Source: JBFLVU01 sp037444825
GTDB lineage: Bacteria; Acidobacteriota; UBA4820; DSQY01
Direction of reading: 5' to 3'
NCBI GenBank assembly: GCA_037444825.1
Contig: JBBILR010000011.1
Span: forward strand, 1 to 64,000
Length of the DNA: 64,000 nucleotides
Shown: positions 33,250 through 41,452 of the stretch, piece by piece
Numbering within the stretch: position 1 is the stretch's first letter
Layout of the letters: each line of letters starts with the position of its first letter
Notes under the pieces: model-generated
Told to the model about the DNA's origin: nothing
What the model saw: the letters and a program-made list of their open reading frames with translations, nothing else
Databases searched by the model: none
Translations under genes and position numbers: made by a program

Positions 33250-33340
33250 GGGGACCTCCTTCCACGCCGCCCCTCGGGAGCGCCTCCCGGCGGTTCGGTC
33301 TTCCGGTCCATCGCGGCCATGGTTCCTCCTTCCCCCCGCC

Positions 33341-34102
33341 TCACCCCTTGGCGGACTTGAGGAAGCTGCCCAGGAACTCCACCGGCACCGGGAAGACGAT
33401 GGTGGAGGCGTTTTCCGCGCTGATCTGGGTCAGGGTTTGGAGGTACCTCAGCTGCATGGTGATGGGGTTCTGCGCCATGATCTGGGCGGCGTTGGCCAGG
33501 GTCTGGGCCGCCTGGAACTCGCCGTCGGCGTTGATGATCTTGGCCCGCTTCTCCCGCTCCGCCTGGGCTTGCAAGGCCATGGCCCGCTGCATGTCCTGGG
33601 GGAGGTCCACCTGCTTGATCTCCACGAGGGAGACCTTGATTCCCCACGGATCGGTGTGCTGGTCGAGGACGCTCTGGAGTTCTTGGTTCAGCTTTTCCCG
33701 CTCGGAGAGCAGGTCGTCCAGCTGGACCTGACCCAGGATGGAGCGGAGGGTGGTCTGGGCCAGCTGGGAGGTGGCGTAGACGTAGTTCTCCACCTGGAGG
33801 ACGGCGTTCAGCGGGCTGAAGACCCGGAAGTACACCACCGCGTTGACCTTCACGGAGACGTTGTCCCTCGTGATGATGTCCTGCGGGGGGACGTCCAGGA
33901 CGATGGTCCTCAGGGAAATGCGCACGATGGTGTCGAAGGGCTTGAAGACGAAGATGAGCCCCGGCCCCTTGGGCTGGGGAAGGACGCGGCCCAGGCGGAA
34001 GATCACGCCCCGTTCGTACTCCCTCAGAATGTTGATGCAGGAAAAGAGCCAGCTCAACACCAGGACGATGACGGCGACCACGGGAAAACTGAGCGGTGGC
34101 AT
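33341..34102 (-). CDS. Slipin/stomatin-like SPFH membrane protein
   Basis: The 253-residue protein has an N-terminal hydrophobic segment (about 5-25), then an SPFH/Band 7 domain with ILREYERGVIFRLGR, VDVPPQDIITRDNV-type strands and a coiled coil rich in Ala/Glu/Gln (about 170-215). Such proteins form oligomeric membrane rings and partner with NfeD proteases. The NfeD gene ends one base before this start, the classic pair. The hydrophobic C-terminal region IVFPVPVEF is where NfeD proteases cleave in the archaeal pair. Confidence 0.92.
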   Translation of the reverse strand: MPPLSFPVVAVIVLVLSWLFSCINILREYERGVIFRLGRVLPQPKGPGLIFVFKPFDTIVRISLRTIVLDVPPQDIITRDNVSVKVNAVVYFRVFSPLNAVLQVENYVYATSQLAQTTLRSILGQVQLDDLLSEREKLNQELQSVLDQHTDPWGIKVSLVEIKQVDLPQDMQRAMALQAQAEREKRAKIINADGEFQAAQTLANAAQIMAQNPITMQLRYLQTLTQISAENASTIVFPVPVEFLGSFLKSAKG

Positions 34103-34103
34103 C

Positions 34104-35477
34104 CTACCCTCCCTCGCCCGCGGGGGCGACCTTCAGCACCATGCCGTCCCGGCCCAGGACCTTCACCCGGGCGCCGGCCTCGATGGGCCGGTCCGATACG
34201 GCGTTCCAGTATTCGCCGAAGAGAAAGACCTTGCCGGGCGCCGGGGGCCGGATGGCCTCCCGCACCTCGCCCGACATGCCCACGAGGCTCTCTTCTCCCG
34301 TGGCGACGGGGTTTCGGTGGGCCTTCACCGCCAGGGCCACCAGGAAGAAGAGGATCGCCGCGAAGGCGAGCACCGCAGGAAGGACGAAGTAGAGAGACAC
34401 CCGAAGCTCCGGTACGGGGCTGTTCCGGTAGAGGAGCAGACTCCCGATCAAGAGCGACACCACGCCGCCCGTGCCCAAGATACCATAGGAGGCGATTTTC
34501 AGCTCCAGAAGAAGGAAGGCGATCCCCAGGAGGATCAGGAGGAGGCCCACGGCGTTGATGGGCAGGAGCTGGGTGGAGAGGGCGAAGAGGAGGATGCAGA
34601 TTCCCCCCAGAACCCCCGGCAGGATGAGGCCCGGCGCCTTGAACTCCGCGTAGAGGCCCACCACGCCCACGAGGAGGAGGACCAGCGTGAGGTTGGGGTT
34701 GGCCAGGGAGGAGAGAAGGCGCTGGCGGAGGGTGGGGTCCACCTCCGCCACCTCGGGGGAGGGGTCGAAGCGCAGGACCACCTCCCGCCCGTCGAAGCGC
34801 CGGAGGGGCCGTTCCGAGAGGTGCGCCCAGATCTCCGCCTCGCTGGCGGCCACCAGTTCGATGGCCCTCTGGTCGAGCGCCTCCTTCTCGGTGAGCGAAA
34901 CGCTTTCCCGGAGCATCCGCTCGTAGACGGCGCCGTTCCGGCCCCGGTGCTCCGCCAGCGTGCGGGCGTGGGCGGAGAGGTCGTTCAGGATCTTCTCCAG
35001 AAGGACCTCCTGGTCGGAGGAAGCGGGTTGGGCGGGGGCCTCCTTTTTTTCCGGCTCCCCTGGCTTGGCGGGCGCCGAAGGAAAGTGGAATGGCAGGGCG
35101 CTCACCGGGTGGGCGGAGCCGATGGTGGTGCCCGGGGCCATGGCGATGAAGTCGGCGGAGAGGGCCACCAGCGCCCCTCCCGATGCGGCCCGGGCGTTGA
35201 CGGGGCTCACGTAGGCCACCACCGGCAGGGGGGAGAGGAGGATGGCCCGCTGGATCTCCTCCACGGCGTTCACGAAGCCCCCGGGGGTGTCGATGACCAG
35301 GAGGACCGCCTGGGCCCCCGTCTTTGGGGCCTCCTCCAAGCCCTTCCTCAGATACTCGGCGGTGACGGCGTGGATGGGCCCCTCCAGGCGGAGACGCACC
35401 ACGTCGGCGCTCCAGGCCGCCACGGAGAACGCGGCCCCGAGGAGAACGCCCACCGCCACCCTACGCAGAGCCTTCAT
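34104..35477 (-). CDS. NfeD-family membrane serine protease (ClpP-like)
   Basis: The 457-residue protein has a signal peptide, a ClpP-like periplasmic protease domain (about 25-230) with nucleophile context RAASGG near 97-102, four to five membrane segments (about 265-385) and a C-terminal OB-like NfeD domain (about 400-455). It is the full-length form. Together with the downstream slipin it resembles the PH1510/PH1511 pair, in which the protease cuts the slipin C-terminus. An insert rich in Pro, Lys and Glu lies near 135-155. Confidence 0.9.
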   Translation of the reverse strand: MKALRRVAVGVLLGAAFSVAAWSADVVRLRLEGPIHAVTAEYLRKGLEEAPKTGAQAVLLVIDTPGGFVNAVEEIQRAILLSPLPVVAYVSPVNARAASGGALVALSADFIAMAPGTTIGSAHPVSALPFHFPSAPAKPGEPEKKEAPAQPASSDQEVLLEKILNDLSAHARTLAEHRGRNGAVYERMLRESVSLTEKEALDQRAIELVAASEAEIWAHLSERPLRRFDGREVVLRFDPSPEVAEVDPTLRQRLLSSLANPNLTLVLLLVGVVGLYAEFKAPGLILPGVLGGICILLFALSTQLLPINAVGLLLILLGIAFLLLELKIASYGILGTGGVVSLLIGSLLLYRNSPVPELRVSLYFVLPAVLAFAAILFFLVALAVKAHRNPVATGEESLVGMSGEVREAIRPPAPGKVFLFGEYWNAVSDRPIEAGARVKVLGRDGMVLKVAPAGEGG

Positions 35478-35526
35478 CGGACGCGGATCTCCTCTCCAAG
35501 TAGTATCGGCCCCGCCGGGGGGGGTG

Positions 35527-36348
35527 TCAATCGGTGGCGGGCGGGAAAACGCCCCGGGAACCTCCCTGCGCCCGGCGGCGGAGGTCCCAAAGCTTGGCGT
35601 ACTTGAGGAAGACGCCGTAGACGGCCAGGTAGACGGCGATGACCCCCGGAATGCCGTCCAGGAACCCGAGGCGCAGGAGGTACTGCTTCACGAACCGAAA
35701 GGCGGGACGGAGGGCGACGTTCACGAAGCCGGCCCGCTTGCCGTCCCGCAAATCCTGCTCCGCCCCCCACGTGGTGTAGCGGTCGAGTTTGGCGAGGTAC
35801 TGCTCCCAGGACCGGAAGGTGTCGTGCAGGAGGAATCCCTTCAGGCGCCCCGCGGAACGGAAGCCTTCGATCTCCGCGTGGACTCGCCGGTCCTGGTACC
35901 TGCACTCCCGGCGGAAGAGGCGGATCACCGAGTCGGTCTGCCACCCGCCGAAGCGCATGACGCGCCCGAAAAAGAGGTTCCGCCGCCGGACCCAGAAGGC
36001 GTCGTGGCCCGGCGTGGAGGCCAGGGTCCGCTGGATCTCCTCCCGGAGCTCCGGCGTGCACCGCTCGTCGGCGTCCAGCAGAAAGACCCAGGGGTGGGCC
36101 GCCCGGGGGATGGCCCAGTTCTTCTGGGCCGCCGAATAGCCGTACTCGTGGACCTCCACCCGGACCCCCGGCAGGGCGGAGGCGGCCTCGGCGGTCCCGT
36201 CGGTGGAGGCGGCGTCCACCACCACGTAGACCTCGTCGGCCCAGGAGACCGAGGCCACCGCCTCGGCGATCTGGTGGGCCTCGTTCCCCGCCGGGATGAG
36301 GGCCGTCACCCGTTCCCGTGGCACCGCGTCGCCCCTCCCCGAGGCCAT
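35527..36348 (-). CDS. Family 2 glycosyltransferase, WaaE/KdtX-like
   Basis: The 273-residue GT-A enzyme probably adds a sugar to the LPS core. Visible elements are VTALIPAGNEAHQIAEA (nucleotide-sugar binding), VDAASTDGT, the metal-binding FLLDADER and the conserved region TWGAEQDLRDGKRAG typical of WaaE-like proteins. A hydrophobic C-terminal stretch (about 225-250) may be membrane-attached. The ATG at 36348 begins right at the stop of the nucleotidyltransferase gene, which supports a shared sugar pathway. Confidence 0.85.
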   Translation of the reverse strand: MASGRGDAVPRERVTALIPAGNEAHQIAEAVASVSWADEVYVVVDAASTDGTAEAASALPGVRVEVHEYGYSAAQKNWAIPRAAHPWVFLLDADERCTPELREEIQRTLASTPGHDAFWVRRRNLFFGRVMRFGGWQTDSVIRLFRRECRYQDRRVHAEIEGFRSAGRLKGFLLHDTFRSWEQYLAKLDRYTTWGAEQDLRDGKRAGFVNVALRPAFRFVKQYLLRLGFLDGIPGVIAVYLAVYGVFLKYAKLWDLRRRAQGGSRGVFPPATD

Positions 36349-36349
36349 C

Positions 36350-37300
36350 TTACCCCAGCCCTCCCTCGGCGGGGACCTGGAGGCGCCCTCCCGGCCAGTA
36401 AAGGCCGTCCTCCAACCGTTCCCCCGGCCGGCCCCGAAAGCCGGGGAAGAGGACCGCCCGCCCGGCCCGGGCTTCCCGGGGCACCGCCGCCCCCGCCTCC
36501 ACCACCAGGGGGCCCGTGACCTCCGCGCCCGGGTGGAGAAGACCGTCGCGGTGGAGGAGAACCGGGAAGCCGCCGAAGGTCCGGACCTCGGCCTGAGGGG
36601 GAATGGGGAAGCCGCCTTCCCCCGAAAGCGCCTGTAAGACAGCCCGCAGAAAGGCCTCCGGGGTGCCCAGGTCCTCCCAGGGCCCCTCGGCGGGGACGGC
36701 CAGGACCCGGCCCTGGGTGAGGGCCGGGGAGAGAACCGACTCCACGAAGCCCGCGAAGCCTTCCTTCGGGACGGCCGCGAAAGCCTCGGGTCTGGCCGCG
36801 TAGGCCCCGGCGAAGTGGTGATCCCCCCTTCCCAGGGCCGTGACATACCCGCCGTCGTCCACCGCGAGCGGGGTGAAGGGGGGGCGCCAGGGGCGAACGG
36901 CCAGGGCGAGCAGGGCCTCGCCGTGGGCCTCCAGGGCGGCGGTCAGGGAGGGGAGGGGCGGGCGGCCCAGCGTGTCGCCGTTGACGACGAAGAAGGGATC
37001 CTCCCCGAGCACCCCGGCCATGGGGGGCAGGAGGCCGGCCGTGCCGCGGATTTCCGGCTCGTAGAACCACCGCAGGCGGAGGGAGCCGGGGAAGGTTCGG
37101 GCGGCCTCCAGCACGGTGGAGGGCCTGTGGTGGAGGTTCAGGCAGACCTCCTGGACCCCGGCCTCTTCCAGCACCTCGAGGATTCGGTGAAGGAGGGGGC
37201 GCCCCAGGAAGGGGAGGGCCGCCTTGGCCCACCGCCCGGTGAGGGGGCGGAGCCGGGTGCCCAGGCCGGCGCAGGCGACGACGGCCCTACGGATGGTCAT
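36350..37300 (-). CDS. Sugar-1-phosphate nucleotidyltransferase
   Basis: The 316-residue protein has the Rossmann-like NTP-transferase domain with ACAGLGTRLRPLTG near 8-21, a catalytic Lys in the KAALPFLGRP segment, VVNGDT for metal binding, and a weak C-terminal region that might be a shortened left-handed helix. It should couple an NTP to a sugar phosphate. MurNAc-1-P uridylyltransferase or mannose-1-P guanylyltransferase relatives are possible; the substrate is unresolved. The ATG at 37300 overlaps the CYTH gene by 14 bases. Confidence 0.82.
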   Translation of the reverse strand: MTIRRAVVACAGLGTRLRPLTGRWAKAALPFLGRPLLHRILEVLEEAGVQEVCLNLHHRPSTVLEAARTFPGSLRLRWFYEPEIRGTAGLLPPMAGVLGEDPFFVVNGDTLGRPPLPSLTAALEAHGEALLALAVRPWRPPFTPLAVDDGGYVTALGRGDHHFAGAYAARPEAFAAVPKEGFAGFVESVLSPALTQGRVLAVPAEGPWEDLGTPEAFLRAVLQALSGEGGFPIPPQAEVRTFGGFPVLLHRDGLLHPGAEVTGPLVVEAGAAVPREARAGRAVLFPGFRGRPGERLEDGLYWPGGRLQVPAEGGLG

Positions 37301-37850
37301 GGCCCTGGGGGAAGACGATGTCGCCGAAGGGGAGCCCCCGCTCCCGGCAGTACTCACCGTAGAGGTCGGCGTAGGAGCGCCGGATGAAGGCGGCGGCGTG
37401 GAGACCCAGGTCCCCCGCCATGGCCTCGATGGACTCCCCCGGTCCCTCCAGCTCCAGGAAGGAGCCGAAGGGCAGGAGGTCCAGGCAAAGAAGGCCGCCT
37501 CCAGGCGCCCGCATCTCCTTGCGGTACTTCTCGTAGCGAAAGAAGGGTCGAAGCCCGATGCCGGAGAGGATCTCCCGGAGGGCGGCGCCGTCCTCGCACC
37601 GGGTCTCCTTTTCCGGCCGGACCTTGAAGCGGTCGTGGTGGACGAGGCGGCCCTTGAAGGTTAACAAGGCACCCTCCGGGGTCTCCCGGACCCTCAACAG
37701 GCAACCCTGGACCGAGAGGGGCCTCCCGGGGAAGTCGAAGAGCGTGTTGGCCTCGAAGTGGAAGGGATGCACCACTCCGTACCCGAGCGCCTCGGCCTTC
37801 TTCTCGTAAGGCTCCAGGGCTTCCACCGCGATCTTTACCTCGATTTCCAT
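37287..37850 (-). CDS. CYTH-domain protein (class IV adenylate cyclase/ThTPase-like)
   Basis: The 187-residue protein begins with MEIEVKIAV, the ExExK signature of CYTH enzymes, and shows LRVRE, LTFKGR and YEKYRKE motifs lining the tunnel that binds triphosphates and metal. Family members hydrolyse inorganic triphosphate or thiamine triphosphate, or make cAMP. The activity cannot be told from sequence. It overlaps yigZ at its start (16 bases) and the nucleotidyltransferase gene at its end. Confidence 0.85.
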   Translation of the reverse strand: MEIEVKIAVEALEPYEKKAEALGYGVVHPFHFEANTLFDFPGRPLSVQGCLLRVRETPEGALLTFKGRLVHHDRFKVRPEKETRCEDGAALREILSGIGLRPFFRYEKYRKEMRAPGGGLLCLDLLPFGSFLELEGPGESIEAMAGDLGLHAAAFIRRSYADLYGEYCRERGLPFGDIVFPQGHDHP

Positions 37851-38458
37851 CGCACCCGTCCTCCCGACGTCTCCGAGAGACCCCGCAGGAAGCCCTCGAA
37901 GCGTGCCCACCGGGAGCGGGGAACGGCCAGGGTGGCCGTGATCCGCTCACCGAATCGAAGGTCCCCGAGGAGCGCGCCCGTCCGCTCCGCCTCCCGCCGG
38001 AGCGCGCCCTCCAAGGCGTAGGGAAGGTCCACCTCCGCTTCCACCCGGAGAAACCGCGGCTCCAGCTCCGCCGCGGCGAGAGCGGCCTCCGCCGCCGACC
38101 GGAAGGCCCGGGAGAGGCCGCCGGTCCCCAGCTTCACCCCCCCGAAGTACCGCACCACCGCCAGGCAGGCGTCGGAGACCCCCGCGGCCTCCAGGGTCCT
38201 CAGGATGGGCACCCCCGCCGTCCCCGAAGGCTCCCCGTCGTCGTTGGACCGCGCTTCGACCCCCTCCCCCCAACCCAGCCGGAAGGCCCACGGGACGTGC
38301 CGGGCGTCGTGGTACTCCCGGCGGAGGGAGGCCACGAAGGCCGAAGCCTCCTCCGCCCCCCCGGCGGCCGTCAGGAAGGCGAGAAACCGGGACCCCTTCT
38401 CCCGCACCTCTCCCCGGCTCGGGGTCCTGGGGACGAGGTAGGCGTCGGGGTCATCCAT
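37835..38458 (-). CDS. yigZ: YigZ/IMPACT family protein
   Basis: The 207-residue protein carries the family signatures NDDGEPSGTAGVPIL and VVRYFGGVKLGTGGLSRAF, plus a DUF1949-like C-terminal domain. Its molecular role is unclear; the eukaryotic IMPACT relatives modulate translation control through GCN1. It overlaps the STAS gene by eight bases upstream and the CYTH gene by 16 bases downstream. Confidence 0.9.
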   Translation of the reverse strand: MDDPDAYLVPRTPSRGEVREKGSRFLAFLTAAGGAEEASAFVASLRREYHDARHVPWAFRLGWGEGVEARSNDDGEPSGTAGVPILRTLEAAGVSDACLAVVRYFGGVKLGTGGLSRAFRSAAEAALAAAELEPRFLRVEAEVDLPYALEGALRREAERTGALLGDLRFGERITATLAVPRSRWARFEGFLRGLSETSGGRVRWKSR

Positions 38459-38798
38459 GGGCCTTGGCGAGGGCCTCGGCGGCGTCCTTGCAAATGACGA
38501 AGAGGGCGGGGAGGCCCAGGAGGTCGAAGACCTTGTAGATTTTCGGAGACATGCCCGAGAGGAGGATGTCCCCGCCCCGGTCCCTCAGCGGCTGGATGCG
38601 GGAGAGGATCACCTCGATGCCGGAGGAGCCGATGTAGGTCAATTCGGAGAAGTCCACGACGAAGCGGGTGTGCCCCTGGGAGGCGTACTTCTCGAGGGCC
38701 TCCCGGAAAAGGCCGTGGTTGTGGGCGTCCAGGAAGCCTTTCAGCCGGATGAGGATCACCTCTCCCTGCTTTTCGGCGCTCACCTGGAGGTTGGTCAT
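38451..38798 (-). CDS. STAS-domain anti-sigma factor antagonist
   Basis: The 115-residue single-domain protein matches SpoIIAA/RsbV: an antiparallel sheet with the FVVDFSELTYIGSSGIEVIL motif holding the phosphorylatable Ser, followed by amphipathic helices. Such proteins bind or release an anti-sigma kinase. No cognate kinase or phosphatase is adjacent. It lies 20 bases after pta and may be co-transcribed with it. Confidence 0.88.
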   Translation of the reverse strand: MTNLQVSAEKQGEVILIRLKGFLDAHNHGLFREALEKYASQGHTRFVVDFSELTYIGSSGIEVILSRIQPLRDRGGDILLSGMSPKIYKVFDLLGLPALFVICKDAAEALAKAHG

Positions 38799-38818
38799 GG
38801 TCCGCCTCCCTCCCTATC

Positions 38819-39847
38819 CTACCACAGGGGCCCGCCGCCGGAGGAGGCGCGGAGGGCTTGGGCCTGCACCGCCGTCACCGCCGCCACGTGGGCGATGTCC
38901 GAGGCGGTGCACCCCCGGCTCAGGTCGTTGGCCGCCGCGGAGAGCCCCTGAAGCAAAGGCCCCAGGGCCGTGGCCCCCGCCAGCCGCTCGGTGAGCTTGT
39001 AGGCGATGTTCCCGGCGTCCAGGTTGGGGAAGATGAGGACGTTGGCCTGCCCGGCCACGGGGCTCCCCGGAGACTTGGAGGCCCCCACGGCGGGAACGAG
39101 GGCGGCGTCGGCCTGCAGTTCCCCGTCCGCCTTGACCTCCGGCGCGCGGCTCCGGAAGATCTCCACCGCCCGCCGCACCTTTCGGACCGCCTCGTGGTCC
39201 GCCGACCCCTTGGTGGAGAAGGAGAGAAAGGCCACCTTCGGCTCCCGGCCCACGAGGAGCCGGAAGGACCGTGCGGAGGCGAGGGCGATGTCGGCGAGTT
39301 GCGCCGGGTCGGGGTAAGGCACCAGGCCGCAGTCGGCGTAGACGAAGACGCCCTCCTCCCCGAACTCCCGCTTGGGGGTCACCATCAGGAAGAAGGACGA
39401 GACGGTCCGGATCCCCGGCGCGGGCCCGAAGCAACGCAGGTAGGCGCGCACGGTGTCGGCGGTGGTGTGGGTGGCGCCGGAGACCACGCCGTCGGCCCGG
39501 CCCAGGGCCACGAGGAGGCAGCCCGCGTACAGCGGGGTGAGGGCGAGCTTCCGGGCCTCGTCCTCGGTGACGCCCCGGCTCCGGTTCCGCTCCAGGTAGA
39601 CCCGGGCGGCCTCGGCGGCGAACCGGCCTTCGGAGGGGTCGAAGACCTCCACCCCCGGCAGGGGATGGCCCCACCGGGCCGCCGCCGCCTCCACCGCCTT
39701 CCGGCGGCCCACGAGGACCGGGCGTGCGGTCCCCGCGCTTTCCAGAAGCCGGGCCGCCTCGAGGGTCCTTCCGTCCTCCGCCTCCGGCAGGACGATCCGC
39801 TGGGGCCTCTTCGCCGCCCGCTCCCCAATCTCCGCCAGAAGGTCCAT
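38819..39847 (-). CDS. pta: Phosphate acetyltransferase (short form)
   Basis: It interconverts acetyl-CoA and acetyl phosphate. The 342-residue protein is the single-domain Pta, without the DRTGG and AAA regulatory part. Motifs include IVLPEAEDGRTLEA, ADGVVSGATHTTADTVR, FLSFSTKGSA and the C-terminal FPNLDAGNIAYKL. No ackA lies nearby. It is the first gene of the long minus-strand run and is divergent from guaB. Confidence 0.93.
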   Translation of the reverse strand: MDLLAEIGERAAKRPQRIVLPEAEDGRTLEAARLLESAGTARPVLVGRRKAVEAAAARWGHPLPGVEVFDPSEGRFAAEAARVYLERNRSRGVTEDEARKLALTPLYAGCLLVALGRADGVVSGATHTTADTVRAYLRCFGPAPGIRTVSSFFLMVTPKREFGEEGVFVYADCGLVPYPDPAQLADIALASARSFRLLVGREPKVAFLSFSTKGSADHEAVRKVRRAVEIFRSRAPEVKADGELQADAALVPAVGASKSPGSPVAGQANVLIFPNLDAGNIAYKLTERLAGATALGPLLQGLSAAANDLSRGCTASDIAHVAAVTAVQAQALRASSGGGPLW

Positions 39848-39919
39848 GGGCCCTCCTCCTCGCCTCCAGCCTACCAGCCCCGGAGGGGGTGGGGGAAGGG
39901 CCGCGCCGGCAGGGCGGCC

Positions 39920-39948
39920 TTTTCAACGGGGCCAACATAAGGTATTCT
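39920..39948 (+). promoter_or_regulatory. Candidate promoter for guaB
   Basis: TTTTCA (39920-39925) and TATTCT (39943-39948) match four of six consensus bases each at a 17-base spacing, in an AT-rich patch 23 bases before the guaB start. Confidence 0.4.
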
Positions 39949-39971
39949 AAGGGCTTACAAGGAGCCCCCGG

Positions 39972-41444
39972 ATGCTCGAAGAGACGCCGTCCCTCGCCCT
40001 CACCTTCGACGACGTGACGCTGGTGCCCGCCCACTCGACGGTCCATCCCCAGCAGGTGGACACCTCCACCTGGCTGACCCCCAAGATCCGCCTCAACATC
40101 CCCCTGGTCTCCGCCGCCATGGACACGGTGACGGAAGCCACCCTGGCCATCGCCATCGCCCGCCAGGGCGGCATCGGCATCATCCACAAGAACATGCCTC
40201 TCGAAAAACAGGTGGAGGAGGTGGACCGGGTGAAGCGGTCGGAGGCGGGGATGATCACCAACCCCATCACCATCCGCCCCGAGCAGCCGGTCTCCGACGC
40301 CCTGGACCTCATGCAGAAGTACCGGATCTCCGGCGTCCCGGTGACCACCCCCGAAGGCCGCCTGCTGGGGATCCTCACCAACCGGGACCTCCGCTTCGAG
40401 GACCGCACCGATCTGCCGGTCTCGGAGCTCATGACCAAGGAGAATTTGAAGACCGTCTCCGTGGGCACGACGCTGGAGGAGGCTCGCAGGCTCCTCCAGC
40501 GGTACAAGATCGAAAAGCTCCTCGTGGTGGACGAGCGGTACCACCTCAAGGGTCTCATCACCGTCAAGGACATCCAGAAGAAGATCAAGTTCCCCAACGC
40601 CTGCAAGGACGAGATGGGGAGGCTCCGGGTGGGGGCCGCTTTGGGGGTGGGCCCCGACGTGGTGGAGCGGGCCAAGGCCCTGCTCGAAGTCCACGTGGAC
40701 GTCCTGGTCCTGGACTCCTCCCACGGCCACGCCCAGGCGGTGCTGGACGCCGCCGCCGCCCTGAAGGAGGCCCTCCCCGACGCCCAGCTCATCGTGGGCA
40801 ACGTGGCCACCGCCGAGGGGACCCGCGCCCTGGTGGAGCGGGGGGCCGACGCCGTGAAGGTGGGCATCGGGCCCGGCTCCATCTGCACCACCCGCATCGT
40901 GACGGGGGCCGGTGTCCCCCAGGTCACCGCCATCGCCCGCTGCGCCGAGGAGGCCAGCCGGAAGGGGGTCCCCGTCGTCGCCGACGGCGGCATCCGCTTT
41001 TCCGGCGAGATCGTCAAGGCGCTGGCGGCGGGCGCCCACTCCGTGATGATCGGCAGCCTCTTCGCCGGCACCGAGGAGGCCCCCGGCGAGACCATCCTCT
41101 ACCAGGGCCGTACCTTCAAGGCCTACCGCGGCATGGGCTCCCTCTCGGCCATGAAGGCCGGGTCGGCGGACCGGTACTTCCAGGAGGGCCAGGCGCCCCT
41201 CTCCAAGCTCGTTCCGGAGGGCATCGAGGGGATGGTCCCCTTCAAGGGGACGCTGGAGTTCGTCGTCACGCAGCTGGTGGGGGGGCTCCGGTCGGGCATG
41301 GGCCTCACCGGGTGCGCCACCGTGGAGGAGCTGCGGACCAAGGCCCGCTTTCTGCGCGTCACCGTGGCGGGGCTCAAGGAGAGCCATGCCCACGACGTGG
41401 TCATCACCAAGGAAGCCCCCAACTACATGAAGGACGAATACTGA
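39972..41444 (+). CDS. guaB: Inosine-5'-monophosphate dehydrogenase
   Basis: It catalyses the NAD-dependent step from IMP to XMP in guanine nucleotide synthesis. The 490-residue protein is the full form with two CBS domains (about 95-205) inserted in a TIM barrel. Visible are the catalytic loop GPGSICTTRIVTGAGVPQ, the flap region RGMGS and the N-terminal FDDVTLVPAHS. The ATG at 39972 follows AAGGAG. guaA is not in the window; prfB follows after eight bases. Confidence 0.97.
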   Translation: MLEETPSLALTFDDVTLVPAHSTVHPQQVDTSTWLTPKIRLNIPLVSAAMDTVTEATLAIAIARQGGIGIIHKNMPLEKQVEEVDRVKRSEAGMITNPITIRPEQPVSDALDLMQKYRISGVPVTTPEGRLLGILTNRDLRFEDRTDLPVSELMTKENLKTVSVGTTLEEARRLLQRYKIEKLLVVDERYHLKGLITVKDIQKKIKFPNACKDEMGRLRVGAALGVGPDVVERAKALLEVHVDVLVLDSSHGHAQAVLDAAAALKEALPDAQLIVGNVATAEGTRALVERGADAVKVGIGPGSICTTRIVTGAGVPQVTAIARCAEEASRKGVPVVADGGIRFSGEIVKALAAGAHSVMIGSLFAGTEEAPGETILYQGRTFKAYRGMGSLSAMKAGSADRYFQEGQAPLSKLVPEGIEGMVPFKGTLEFVVTQLVGGLRSGMGLTGCATVEELRTKARFLRVTVAGLKESHAHDVVITKEAPNYMKDEY

Positions 41445-41452
41445 GGCCCCCC

